DNA from: Calocera cornea HHB12733
Lineage: Eukaryota > Basidiomycota > Dacrymycetes > Dacrymycetales > Dacrymycetaceae
Assembly: GCA_001632435.1 (NCBI GenBank)
Contig: KV424186.1
Coordinates: forward strand, 1-19,934
Reading direction: 5' to 3'
Length of the DNA: 19,934 bases
Part shown: positions 8,742 through 19,902 of the stretch, one piece after another
How the letters are laid out: every line of letters starts with the position of its first letter
How positions within the stretch are numbered: the stretch's first letter is position 1
The notes under the pieces: generated by a model
What the model saw: the letters and a program-made list of their open reading frames with translations, nothing else
Database searches by the model: none
Told to the model about the DNA's origin: nothing
Translations under genes and position numbers: made by a program

Positions 8742-11294
8742 TTAGATCATTCCGGGCCGTACGGGTGGCTTCGGGAGCAGGCGAACCCCGGGACTTGAAG
8801 GCGATTCTGACGCCCGGAGGCTGCCGTCCTGCGCCCGCGCAGAACTCATGCTCTCCGCAACCAGGCTCTCCGCCTCCTCCTCGTCGATGTCGTTCCCGTG
8901 CACGCCCGGGTAGTGCTTGTCGCTGTGAGCCCGGGAGAACAGGCCCCTTTTCGCCTTCTCGCTTGCGCTTGCGCCGGACGGGGGCTCATCCTCCTCTGCG
9001 TGGGAGTACAGTGTGCCGACGTTGGGTCGGTTCGAGTTGAAGTCGGAGATGGTGTCAAACGAGTGCCGCGAGGGTATAGGGGGGAGGTCTTCCGAGTACG
9101 GATCGGCGTACGTATCTCGGAAGGAGGACTGCGACGCCGGCGCAGTCTGGGTGCGGAATGACCGGTCCGAGTCATACCCGCGATATTGGCTCCCTTGCAG
9201 GGGATCCCCACCGCCAAGGGCAGCGGGGTCGTACAGTTCGCCTCGTTGGGGAACCTTGGGCGTAGAGTGCCCATGCGGCAACAGCGCCGCATCAGTAAAG
9301 CGAATGTTGCTCTGTGTTTTCGGGACCATGGTCGGTACGCCCTGCGAAGAGGGCGTGGAGTAGAGGGAGATGCGCTCTGCCGCGTCGACCGGCAGAGGCG
9401 GGTGCGGGACGGGGTTGTCCGAGAGCTGGTAGCGCCTCATGCCGGCATAAGACTGCCCTTCCTCCTCCGGGATAGCCGAGGTTACGCCGTGGCGCGAGCC
9501 ACCGTATCGGGACCCGCCGTTGGACATGCTCATCTTCCTCGCGCTCCGGGCGCGGATTATGCTGCCGATGATGCCGGACGAGGCACGGATGGAGTCGAGC
9601 CCGGGCTCTTCGAAGCCAGAAAGATCCCCCTTCTCGCTGTCCTCCGTCTGAGAGCGTGCAGCTTGGAGTAGCATGGTCGATTTGCGGTCCAGCCCCTTGA
9701 GCTGGGTGGGGTCGATCTTGGACATTTGCAGAATTGTGATACCGGCACCTGTAAGAAAGCATTGTGAGACATGGCTTCGTCTCACGGGGAATCGGACTGA
9801 CAGATGACCGTGAAACCGAGTACAACGGTCATGATTTGAATCACGGTGGACTTGACGCCCTGGTACAGGATCTGAAACGCCAGTCAGCCAAAGCTCGAAA
9901 CTGTTCGATCGTATTAACGCACGATGGATGTGACCAAGGTGAAGAAGGTGAAGATGACGTAGTATGTTGGTGTGACTACGGTCTTGTGAGATAGATTCTA
10001 ACCGGTAGATGTGAAAGTTCCTACCCATTGCGGTGTTGAACAACGCCAGAGCGACATTCAAGAAATAGATTTCCGTCACTGTTGTCGGTTGAGTATATGC
10101 GAGAGGAGACGGAGCAGCTGAGAACGTACACAGAGTGACGACGACGAACACGAGCAAGAAGTAGGTAAACCAGTTCTTGAACTGCACACGGCATCAGACC
10201 CCCGTCCCAACGCGCATGGCAACAGCATACACACCTGGTTGTTGCCCCGGATGGAGGTGACGATCGCTGCGCCCAGGCCCTGTGTGCAGGAGACGGACAG
10301 CCCGCCGATCACGGAGCAAATCATGATGTACCACAGCATGTTCTTCTTCCCGTACCTGTTCCCGCGTTAGTCCCTGCCTTTGCGCAGCACCTAGGCGGCG
10401 GCGGCGTACCTCGGCGCAAAGTAGAACATGATGATTAGCGCGGTGACGATGACCAGGCTGCCGTACACTAGGAAGCCCGGGGCGAGGAAGAGCTTCATGA
10501 AGTCCGGAATGGTGGAGACTGTCTGCTCCTGCGGGCCGTTCAGGGCGATAATAGTACTCCCGACCTGTGTGGGTAATCAGCGGATCAATCACGGGATGGG
10601 CGGGGAGCAGGCGCGACGCACGATACATAGTGCGCAGCCGATCCAGCCGAAGAAGGTGAGCTTCTCTTTGAGGAAGATGGAGGAGAGGATCGCGCAGATG
10701 ACGACTGATAAGGCGCCTAGTGGGGTCTAGCGAGCGGGTCAGTGACCGTTGGCGAGACGGGAGGGAGGGAGGACGTACAACGATGATGGCCTCAACGAAG
10801 GCATATGCTGCAGATACGATCAGCATATTGTTCGGCAATCGGATGTTGAGACGCACCTGCGAAGTTACACAGCTCTCCCAATATCATCATGGTCATTCCA
10901 GTCCACCACATCGCCTGCACAACCCTCAGTACTCCGCACACAATGTCAAACGATTCAAACGAACCGATTTCAGATACGCAACGCCCTCTCCCGCAGCCTT
11001 GCCCTCTACAGCAGATGTCTCAGCCCGTATCCCAGCGTGTCTGGCCCAAGTTGCCTACGTTGTGCGGCTAGCAGGCCCTTCTTCTTGAATACGAAGGAAG
11101 AGCCGATGAGCAGACCCGAGCCAACGGCCAGCAGGACCCCGACGCTGTGAGACACTCATCAGCGGCAAATCCGAGGGACAGGATACCAGGCAAGAGACGC
11201 ACATCTTGAAAGCGGGCGGGGACTCTGGTGTGGCCGCCGCTGTGGAGGTCGCCGACGCAGCTGTTGAGGCCGCGCTGGCCAGTGTTGAGGACAT
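8742..11294 (-). CDS. NIPA/DUF803-family magnesium transporter with long C-terminal tail
   Basis: Thirteen exons on the minus strand: 11294-11203, 11144-11059, 11005-10965, 10914-10857, 10807-10779, 10726-10622, 10564-10410, 10355-10235, 10181-10130, 10078-10025, 9975-9923, 9871-9802 and 9748-8742. The phases all agree, giving about 640 residues. Family hallmarks are [13 protein letters not shown] near the N-terminus, [36 protein letters not shown] and [17 protein letters not shown]. About nine hydrophobic segments fill residues about 30-310. This family moves Mg2+ across the plasma or endosomal membrane. The last exon adds a tail of about 320 residues, rich in Ser, Pro and Gly with acidic and basic clusters, probably cytosolic and phosphorylated ([20 protein letters not shown]). 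The N-terminal 30 residues are Ala/Ser/Thr-rich. It lies tail to tail with the fusion gene and in the same direction as the adenylate cyclase, whose stop codon is 488 bp upstream. Confidence 0.92.
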
Positions 11295-11782
11295 GATAGC
11301 GCGCGGGCTGAGTGATGGTGGGAAGGAGGAGGTGTGCGGGCGAAAGGATGTCCAGGTCCCGGTATGTATTGCCTGGGTGTGTTTGACAGAGGGGGGAGTG
11401 CGAGTGCCGGGTTACAGAGTTGCAGCGGCTTGGGGGTGGGGCGGTGAAGTGAAGGGACTAAATCGTCAGGGCACCCGCACAGCCGCCACGCCCTGCCCTG
11501 TCCCACACCGCACAGAACCGTGGGATCTTTCCCCCTCGAGACCACCCGCTGCGCTTGCTTCCACTTTGGTCGGAAATAACTCCATTCATTACCTGTCCCG
11601 CTTTCCCGAGCTTGTCAGAGGCTGTGGTTTGTTTTCCTACAGGTAACGTACAACAACCGCCACGGATATCACCCATCACGGCTTCATCCTCGCCGTCTCT
11701 ATAACATCTAAGTAAACAGCACTATCATACGAAAGATCAAGATGGAAAATAGAGCGGCCATGCAGCATCAACAGTCTGACAA
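11295..11782. promoter_or_regulatory. Region between the adenylate cyclase 3' end and the NIPA start
   Basis: This 488-bp stretch should hold the 3' UTR of the adenylate cyclase transcript and the promoter of the NIPA gene, both on the minus strand. Positions 11300-11460 are purine-rich on the plus strand, i.e. CT-rich on the transcribed strand of NIPA just upstream of its start, as expected for a basidiomycete promoter. No separate gene is seen. Confidence 0.45.
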
Positions 11783-14700
11783 TCAGGCAAATGGCACCGG
11801 CGACTGTGGGCCCACCAAATATTGCGTGTGAGTGCCTCGCAACCGCGCAGTCGCGTCCCCAATTAGCAGCAGCAGCTCCTCCGGGTCGAATCCCAGTTTC
11901 TCGTGCATGAGCTGTCGGATGACCGGGTCGCTGAGCGCCTCCCGCGCCTTGAGCCGCTTGATCGAGTCCTCGAGCCGCTTGATGAGCCCTTCCATGACCT
12001 GCATGACTTGGGACTCATCCGAGTAGTCAACGGTCGGCAAGAACTGGCCCAGCCGCCCGTGGACGATATGGCTCTCCGTCTCGCTCGACCGCTTCGATGA
12101 ATCACCGGGCGTCGCAGTCCCAGGCAGCGGTTGCGATTGCGCGTCTGGCGTCGGGTGCTCGTCGGCACCCTCCACCAGGCGAAATATCCGCCCCGCGTCG
12201 AGGGCCTCCAGCCGCCTGCAGACAAGCGCCAGGGACTCGACGCTCTCCCTGGATATCATGCCAAGCGCGTCAGGGTCTGCCTCAGACTTTGCGGGCGCCA
12301 CAGGTGCGCCCTGAGTGTCAGCGGACTCGGTCTTGGCCCGGCCAAGCAGGCGCCGCGGGAAAAGGCGCGTGAGGAATTCCGGCTGCTCTATCCCCTTGAG
12401 CATTCTCTCACCCGCGGGAATCAACACGGGGTTGAGTTCCCTGATAGCTTCGAGGTGCCGCTGGTCCTCGTCGACCTCGGGTGTATTCAAGGACTCTTCA
12501 CTGGGCAGAGCGTTCCGCGAGTCGGTCGCGCTAGAGTTGGCAGCTGTCGACGGTTCCTCGATACGATAAGGCTGTAGCATCTTCATGACCTCGGCGCTCA
12601 GCATGATCTCACCAGCTTTCGGCGACGAGCCCACTCGGGCCGCTCGATTGACGGCGGAGCCGAAATAGTCCATCCGACCTGTGGTAGGATCCAGGTCGCT
12701 GGCTGTAGGGACACCATAGTGAATTCCCATTCTTACCATGAGCCCGCGCTCTATGACAACCCCATCAGCATCGGTGACCACTTTGCCGTCAGGGTCGTTC
12801 AACAAGGCAGCCGGCCAGTCGAGTGTCAGCAGCTCTTCCTGTCCTTTAAGGCACCAGTGCACGGCCGCCAGCACGCTCTTGAATGCGACGATGAAGGCAT
12901 CTCCTTCCGTCTTGATCTCATAGCCGTCGCACAACCGGATGAGTCGGCGCAGGCAGGTGTTGTGCAGTTTCAAGCTGCTGTGCATGGACCCTGTCCCCTC
13001 TCCTGGCAGACGCTCATACAGCGCAGTAGAGTTTCGAACGTCGGTGAAACAAAGGGCCATCGGTCCCGAAGGTGCTTCTTCCAAGCCCGCCATCCGATGG
13101 ATCATGCCAGACCCACCTGTCCGGCGACCGAACTTATTGACTTGGCCGCCATTCTTCTTGGTTGACGGGGGATGGAAGAGGTCCGACAGCATGATAACCA
13201 TCACCTGCGCGTTACCAGAAGCACCATGGGCCAATGCTACGTCTCGAAGTGCTTGAGCCGCTGACATCTCATCGCCGGCCTGGTCGATGTCCCAGATGAT
13301 CTTGGCAGCTGCATCCTTGTTGAGGTAGGTCCAGAACTCGGCGTTGCCAATCACAATGAAGTGGTCGTCCGGGGACAGCTGGATCTTCATGATATCGGGT
13401 CCCGGATTCACCACAGGAAATTTGGAATAAAATCCAAATGCTCGAGACACCTTCGGTTCTCCTTTCAGGATCCCTTTCGGCGCAACCCACTCCTCAGCTC
13501 TCTTGATCCGCCCTGCCTCCCTAGCCTCAAATGGGACGTGCAAAGTAGTGGAGACTCTCATCTTGCCATCCTGAGCGCCCACTAAGGCTTCGACGTTTCC
13601 AACGTTTGCAATGTATAGTGTCTTGTCCACGAGATAGGCAACACACGCACAGGCACCCGTTTGCAGCTCTGGATAACGAGTTGCCGGGTCGCCGCTTTGG
13701 AAGGGAGAGCTAGACTTGATCGGAATCTCGAACCCAGTCGGATTGACAATGCTGTCGTAAAAGCCCTTGTTCAAATTGAGGAAGGTCCTCCGCATCGCGT
13801 CCCGTATATCGCCCAATTTGGGGTCTCTCTTGATGTACAGGAGCTCTTTGGAAAACTCCGATCTGAAGTGGGTGAACAAGTAGTAGGTGAGAGCGTTCGA
13901 CTCCTGAAAGGGGGACGTTTGCGCTGGTAGCTCCCTTGAGAAAATGCCGAAGATGCATTCGTCCTCGTGCCCACGGAATCTGGATACGGCCATGTCGAAG
14001 GTACCCATAAGGTCCTTTCCCAGTGAATCTGACACGCTGTACCGCATTCCGTTTAGTGACGAGGCGCTGGTGCGTATTCGGCAATGGTCCGACTCTTCAG
14101 GAAGGTAGGTGACGGCTAACGTCACATCCGTAAGACCGAGTGACTGGAGGTTTTTCAATAGCCGGAAGTCCGCTGCATTGACTTGCGGTCTGTCAATCCC
14201 CTTTTCAACAGATCGCAGCTTGTCGATTTTCAAGAACATGTTACCGGAGAGGTTGAGCATCTGAAGAGCGTCGTTCCATATCCTAGATGGTTCAGTCAGT
14301 CACCTGGGATTTGGCCGAGCGGGTTAACGTACCACTGATAGTCAAACCTGTAGTTGTGAATGTTATATTTCAACGAGTTGTTTCCCACGTCAAGTACAGC
14401 CAGTTTGCTGTACTTTTCTATCTCATGAGGCAATGACACTAGTCGGTTGTTGTTGAGATACAGTCTGGCTAGGCTTGCGGTTGGCGGCAAGTCACCTTGT
14501 CGGATCGTCTGAAGACCGTTTCCGCTGAGGAACAGAGCTTCCAGCCGTATTAGGCACCAGAGTGTTTGATGTGGAATGTCGCGGATCTTGTTATACGAGA
14601 CATTCAACACGGTGAGATGCTTAAACAAGGACAGCGGCACGAGTGCTGAACCTTCCAGGTCGTTATTCGCCAGATAAAGCTCCTTCATCGACTTGACGAG

Positions 14701-17700
14701 GGGTGGGAGAGTCTCGTCTTTCGCTTGCGGCGCATCAGGGAACGTAGACAGCTTGTTTGAGCTCGCATTGAATACCCTCAAGGAGGAACAACACCAAATT
14801 GAATGAGGCAAAGCGCGCAGATCGTTACTGTGGACCAGGAGCTCAGATAGCGACGGCAGGTCTCCCAGAGCGTCGGGAAGAAACTTCAGCGATGCATTGC
14901 ATGCTGATAGCTTGATGAGCCGATCAAGTTTGAGGATGGAAGAGGGTAGTTCTCCGATTCGAGAGTCGTCCACGTTAAGATCCTGAAGATCGGGGAAGAC
15001 AGCGAAGTCGAATTGCAACGCGGACAGCTTGGTATGCGACATGTCCAGCTTTCGGAGGATAGCCCTCGTCATGAGCATCTTTGCCGCAGGATTGAATCGG
15101 GTGAAGTGATTCGCTTCCAGGTTGACGTTCTTGAGGGCTTTCGGGAAGGCTGGGACGCTACTGATCGAGTTGTGTGAGGCTTCCAGGTGTTGCAGCGAAG
15201 GCAGAGCGGAGATGACCGCGATGTCGCCCAGGCGATTCCTGGAGACATTGAGATACACCAGAGATGTCATCCCCTTCATCTCGCTGGGCAGATAGTGAAG
15301 ATTGTTGCCCATCGCCAACAGAATGCGGAGCTGTGTGAGGGTGCCGATGTCGGCCGGGAGGGTCTCAAGGTCGTTGTGGGAGAGGACGAGGGTCTCTAGG
15401 AGAGCCAGCTGGCAGACCACGGAGGGGAGGTGCCGGAAGCGGTTCATGTCGAGGCGCAGCTCCTGCAATGGTAGGTCGGCGATCGAGGATGGTAGGTCGG
15501 AGAGGATGTTGGCGTGCAGCCTGAGGGTTTTCAGCTGCTTCAGGTTCTCAAGGCTGCCATAGGTCATGTCGAGGCTCTTGACCCGGTTGTAAGAGACATC
15601 GAGGGTCTCCAAGCTGGTGCAGTATGAAACAGCAGCTGGGATACGCTTGAGGGCCGTCCGAGAGAGGTTGAGTTCCTTCAGCTGGGTGGTGGCCATGCAG
15701 AAGTCTTTGGGCAGGTCCGTGAGCGGGTTGTTCCGCAGCGAGAGGCGGAGCAGCTGGGGCGCGGCCTTGTGCAGCTCGGCGGGGATGGTCTGGAGGTTGA
15801 AGTCCTCGAGCTTGACGAGCCCCTGCAGGTGGTCGAACATGCCGTCGTGCTCCTCCGGCAGGCCATGGAGGAGCGACATCTGGAGGACGAAGCGGCAGAG
15901 GTGCTGCAGCTCTCGGCCGCCCTGCGATGTGAGCTTGTCGAGCTTTGTGTGCCCCGCCGTGAGGAGGCGACGACGGAGGATGACGAGCGGCTTCTCCTTC
16001 TTCATAAGCATGCGTTCTATGTTCCCATCAGCGGATGTTCCCAGAAAGGAGATGAAAAACGTGTTGATCCAGAAAACAACGTGTTCCTGACACACGCGTT
16101 CCCACCGCGAAGCAAGAAGCGGCGAGCTCACCTTGGCCCTTCTCGACAATGAACAGCCGGTAGCGGCCGATCATGCCCTCGTTCTCGAGCCCGAACCGCT
16201 CGACCATACAGTTACGAATGTCGTACGCGGTCGCCGTAAGCGGGCAGGCGACAACATGCCACGTCCCGTTCGGGCGGTACACGCGGAGTGCGTACTAGGT
16301 ACAAGGGACACCTGTCAGACACGGCCCACCTGCAGGCGCTAAGCGAGCGTCGCCGCACTATAAAACTCACGAGCTTGGCCGCGGTATCCTCCTCGGCGCC
16401 TCCCTCCTCCATCTCCTCATCCCCGTCCCCGAACACGTCCCCGTCCGCGCCCCTGAGCGCCACGACCTGAGGCAGAGGCGGCTCCTCCTCCTCCTCCCCC
16501 TCCTCGACCTCCCCGTCCTCCTCAACCCACTCCGAGTTCTCAAGAAAGAGGATACCCCCGGCCCCGCCCTCATCCTCATCCTCGCTCCCCTCCGCCTCGC
16601 TCTCCAGCCCCTCTTCCTTCGCGAGCGCCTCCTCCGTCAGGACGGCCCACGAGTCCGGGATCTCCCACTCGAGGCTCGGCTGCCCCTCCTCCGTCGACTG
16701 CGACTGGCGCGGCATCATCACAATCGGCCTGCCCGGCCCGGGCCCCGTGCTTTCCGTGGCGATGCTGAGCCTGCCCTGGAGCAGCTCCTCCGCCGGGGGC
16801 GCACCGAGGGTGTCGACGCTGCTCCTCTCGGGCGGCTCGGACACAGCCTCGAAGCTCATGAACTCTTCCGGGTTGAGGTGGTCCAGGTCGAGCTCCTCAA
16901 AGTAGCTCGTAGCGCGCCCGAACCCGCCCGCGTCATCTTCCGACTCCTCCTCGTCGATCGGCGCCTCCTTGGGGTTGGAAGGGGCCGCAGAACGCCCACC
17001 TCGTTTCCCCGGCTTCGCCTTGCCCCCGCCGGGCTTCGCCTTCCGCTCCCATGCTTTAGCGCCGAAGGAGCCGCTCGTCGGCGTCCTCCCGCCCGAGGCC
17101 GAGGCGGAGACAGCACTGCGCTTGCTCCCCAGCGAGGTCGTGCTCGCATTGGAGGTCCGGACAGGCAGCGGGGGGATCGGCTCGCCGCCGTTGGGCTGGG
17201 ACCTTCCAGACCCGGAACGCAGCGAGGTGCTCGACATCTTCTGCCTGAGCCGGCCGAACATGCTCTTGCCCTCCGCCTTAGCGGGCGAGCGCGCGGGCCC
17301 GCCCAAGCTACTGGGCGGCGTACCACCCGTTCCGGGCCCGTTGTACGAGTTGGAAGTGGAGCCGTAAGTGGCGGAGCTGGCGTACGAGCCCGGCGGGCCG
17401 ATCATCGGTCGCGTGGGCTGCTGGTCGTCCGAGCTGCTCGTGCGCTTGCGCGTGCGGCTCCCCGCCCCACTGGCGCCATAGCCGTAGGGCGTCGGGATCG
17501 CCTTGTTTGTGAGGGTGGACATGGCGGATATGGAGATGTCTGAGCCGGCGTATGAGTTTGAGGTGCTTTCCCGTTCTCGTTCCCGTTCTCTTTCTTTTTC
17601 TTGTTCTCTTTGGACTTGCAGCTCTCGTTCCTGCTCGCGCGCGGGAGTCAGGTGTTTGGTCGGAGCGGAGGGACGGGAGCCTGCGAATCCTGAGGCGGGC

Positions 17701-18581
17701 TTGGGCGGCGGAGTCGGCGGCGTAGGGGAGAGGGGCGAGCTGGGCGAGGGCAGGGGCGGGGAGGACGGGCGGGGGGCCGAAGCGCGGAACACGCTTGCTA
17801 ATGTCGGTTTGAGATTCTTTGGCCGGGAGCTGAGGCTGGGGCTGGAGGGGCTGGGGTGGTGCTGGGAGTGGGAGGAGTTGAAGAGGGAGGAGGAGGTCGA
17901 GGGCGAGGTGGGGAGTGTGCTGCTGCTGCTGCTTGGTTTACTAGAGTGCCTGGAGCTCGTGGCCGATGCGAGTGAGCGTTGGGATTGCTGGGATTGCTGG
18001 GAGCGCTGAGACCGCTGAGACCGGTCTGAGAGGGACGAAGCTGGTGCTGGTGACTGTGTCGCCTTTGATATCTGTGTAGGAGTCGGAGGGACCAACGTCG
18101 TCCTTAGTCTCGGCAACGCCCTGGGGTCGTACGGGCTCTCGGTCCTTGGGATGTCCTCGGGCAGGTGCACAGGCAGGTCGGAGAGCCCCTCCTCCCTCTC
18201 CCGCGGGGTAATGAGCTCCTCCGTGCCCTTCGCCTGGGCATGAGCGTGCGCGTGGAAGCCGACTGTGCCGGTCCACTGGACCTGGGCCTGAGCGGGGCGT
18301 TAGCGTTTGCTTGCGGGTGAGTGAGTGAGTGAATGGGTGAGGGTAGGGCGCACCTTTGGCCGCTCCGGCTCTGGCCACGCGTCGATCAGCGCCCTGTCCT
18401 CTGCGCTGAGGGTCTCGCGCACTTGCTGCGGGGTGAGGTAGACCGTTTCCCGCTTGGGGTTGGGGAGCATCGGCGGGTTTGGGGTGGGGGTGGGGGTGAG
18501 CGGGGGCAGGCGGTCGAGAGAGGATGAGCTGCTTGTGAACGAGCCGGGGTGCCAGAGCTTGAACGGGTTCGAGAGCGACAT
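11783..18581 (-). CDS. Fungal adenylate cyclase (RA, LRR, PP2C-like and class III cyclase domains)
   Basis: Five exons: 18581-18354, 18287-16371, 16294-16132, 16016-14333 and 14282-11783, all in phase, about 2163 residues, within the usual fungal range. It makes cAMP from ATP and is the effector of Ras and G-alpha signals at the membrane. Residues 1 to about 700 are disordered: Ser/Pro-rich, an alternating Glu/Arg run (encoded near 17565-17610), then acidic clusters. A Ras-associating domain spans about 716-805 (LRVYRPNGTWHVV, YRLFIVEKGQ, EKPLVILRRRLL). Leucine-rich repeats fill about 830-1330. A PP2C-like domain covers about 1405-1700. The catalytic domain, about 1735-1900, has metal-binding Asp in CFTDVRNST, EIKTEGDAF with the substrate-binding Lys and second Asp, and MDYFGSAVNRAARV with the conserved Asn and Arg. 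The C-terminus ends in a helical segment (about 2080-2140). The start codon is the first ATG of a long open exon. The gene equals CYR1/CAC1/uac1-type cyclases by architecture; the correct symbol depends on the species. Confidence 0.95.
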
Positions 18582-19342
18582 GACGTGCAGGGCTCGCTCA
18601 GCTCATGCACAAGGTCGAGCAACAGCGAGGGTGAACGACCACAGCGTGGGCTGCGTGACTGTGTGAGCTGAGGATACTGTCCACAGAGTGAGGGCACCGA
18701 ACGGCCTAACGCCGTTTACCTCCGCGGTGCTTCGCCCCCCTTCGCGTGCGCCTTGTGCCAATCAAAGAACCCGCCCTGAGCTTGGGAAGCTTCTGCACCG
18801 CCCTGCATGATTCTGGCCAGCAGCGAGGCAGGGTGCCGCACAGCCGGGAGAGCACCAGAGAGAGGGAGGGCCTTTGTTTGACAGCCATGGGGAGATGGGC
18901 CGTTGGCCTTTGGCCTGTGCTCAAGATGCAACACCGCAACGCGCATCAGCATCAGCAACCGTCCGGCATCAGTAGCGGCATCGCCATGGCCTTGCCCTAG
19001 GCTCAGCGCTAGCCTCGTCCCGACAGCGGCATTGCTCACTCCCGCACCCGTAGGCCACTTACTCAGTCACCGCTGAACGCAGGGCGTCTCCCCGCGACCC
19101 CACCCTCGCCCAAGCCAACCAAACAGAGGAGAGCGCACAAGAAGCACAAGAAGCGCAAGAAGCACAAAGGATCTACCTCCGCTTCCCTCCGTGTACTGAC
19201 TGCACGCCAGTGGGCCCGATCCTCCATCCCGCCGCTCAGGAGCGAGCTGGAGATATTCACAGCGCGTGGCTGTGCTCGCGGAAGGGACCCAGTACTTATA
19301 CCGCAGGCAGTTTGCACGAACATCACTAAAAAGGGCCGAAGT
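18582..19342. promoter_or_regulatory. Upstream region of the adenylate cyclase gene
   Basis: This is the 5' flank of the leftward adenylate cyclase gene. A CCAAT pentamer sits at 18758-18762 on the plus strand. The sequence TGACGT, the core of a cAMP-response-like element, is at 18581-18586 and overlaps the A of the start codon region. Short open frames on both strands (for example minus 18716-19039) have no family features. Apart from the tandem repeat at 19134-19168 I see no gene. Confidence 0.45.
19134..19168. repeat. 9-bp tandem repeat (AAGCACAAG)
   Basis: Three to four units of the 9-mer AAGCACAAG, with single-base variants such as AAGCGCAAG, lie in tandem upstream of the adenylate cyclase gene. 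On the minus strand they would encode a Leu/Cys/Phe run, but no gene is supported there. This looks like a simple minisatellite. Confidence 0.6.
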
Positions 19343-19368
19343 AGATAAGCCCTGATAAGGGCTTATCT
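19343..19368. repeat. Perfect inverted repeat, 11-bp arms, GATA loop
   Basis: AGATAAGCCCT and AGGGCTTATCT are exact reverse complements separated by GATA. It marks the left edge of the repeat-rich tract. Confidence 0.85.
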
Positions 19369-19383
19369 GCCCTCTAAGAGCCA

Positions 19384-19423
19384 TAATTGCCGCGACCCTT
19401 GCAGGGGTCGCCGCAAGGCATTA
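19384..19423. repeat. Compound imperfect hairpin
   Basis: The inner arms GCGACCC and GGGTCGC are perfect and enclose a 6-nt loop. The outer arms ATAATTGCC and GGCATTAT pair with one bulged base, with a CGCAA bulge on the right side. The nested pairing makes a chance origin less likely. Confidence 0.7.
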
Positions 19424-19452
19424 TCAGGCATGGCACCGGGCTGCTGGTTGCT

Positions 19453-19474
19453 GACAATGCTCGCAAACATTGTC
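19453..19474. repeat. Inverted repeat, 7-bp arms
   Basis: GACAATG and CATTGTC are perfect arms around an 8-nt loop, followed directly by a T-run (CTTTTA) and an AT-rich block. Confidence 0.65.
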
Positions 19475-19594
19475 CTTTTAGATAATAATTATATAGTTTC
19501 ATAATGCTTGCGTTCCCTTCCCAGAGTCTCCCCATCCCCATATGACCGCCCCCATGTATGGCGCTCGCAGTAATCTATTGCTGTACCTGAACTT

Positions 19595-19659
19595 CCTCTT
19601 ACCTGAACCTTCGCGTAGGGCAGCGATGGTAATACCCGTATCACCTCTTACCTGAACCT
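19595..19659. repeat. Two exact 16-nt direct repeats, 49 nt apart
   Basis: CCTCTTACCTGAACCT is present at 19595-19610 and at 19644-19659. A shortened relative, TACCTGAACTTCCTC, lies just upstream at about 19584-19598. They form part of the same repeat-rich tract. Confidence 0.75.
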
Positions 19660-19853
19660 CCTCCGCTGAAAGGGCCTTGGATAATGCCCTCACTAGTTGA
19701 CCTTCTTCAGGGGGGAGCACCGCAGGATACTGTTAAGACCGTTCTATATTGCAAGAGACGTCTAGATACAGCACTAGGAAGGTGGCCGCAGGGAAGGAAG
19801 AAGATAGAGAATGAAGGGGACGGAGAATGACAGAAAATTACCATAGGCAGGAG

Positions 19854-19902
19854 CCCGAGCCTCGGCGAGGCTCGGGTGTGTAGGTGTGGCCCCAGTGGGG
19901 CC
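19854..19902. repeat. Two adjacent strong GC hairpins
   Basis: At 19854-19876 a 10-bp perfect stem (CCCGAGCCTC / GAGGCTCGGG) closes a 3-nt loop. At 19888-19902 a 6-bp stem (GGCCCC / GGGGCC) closes an AGT loop. They are separated by 11 nt of GT-rich sequence. Confidence 0.8.

Noticed and set aside
15617..16152. Plus-strand frames opposite the Ras-associating and first LRR exons
   Set aside because: They mirror the coding strand of the cyclase, whose domains are clear and in phase; the antisense translations are not protein-like.
16878..18009. Long open frames on the plus strand (16878-17543 and 17503-18009)
   Set aside because: They are antisense to the low-complexity N-terminus of the adenylate cyclase. 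GC-rich Ser/Pro/Glu codons leave few stops on the opposite strand, and the translations are Arg/Gly/Glu-rich with no family features.
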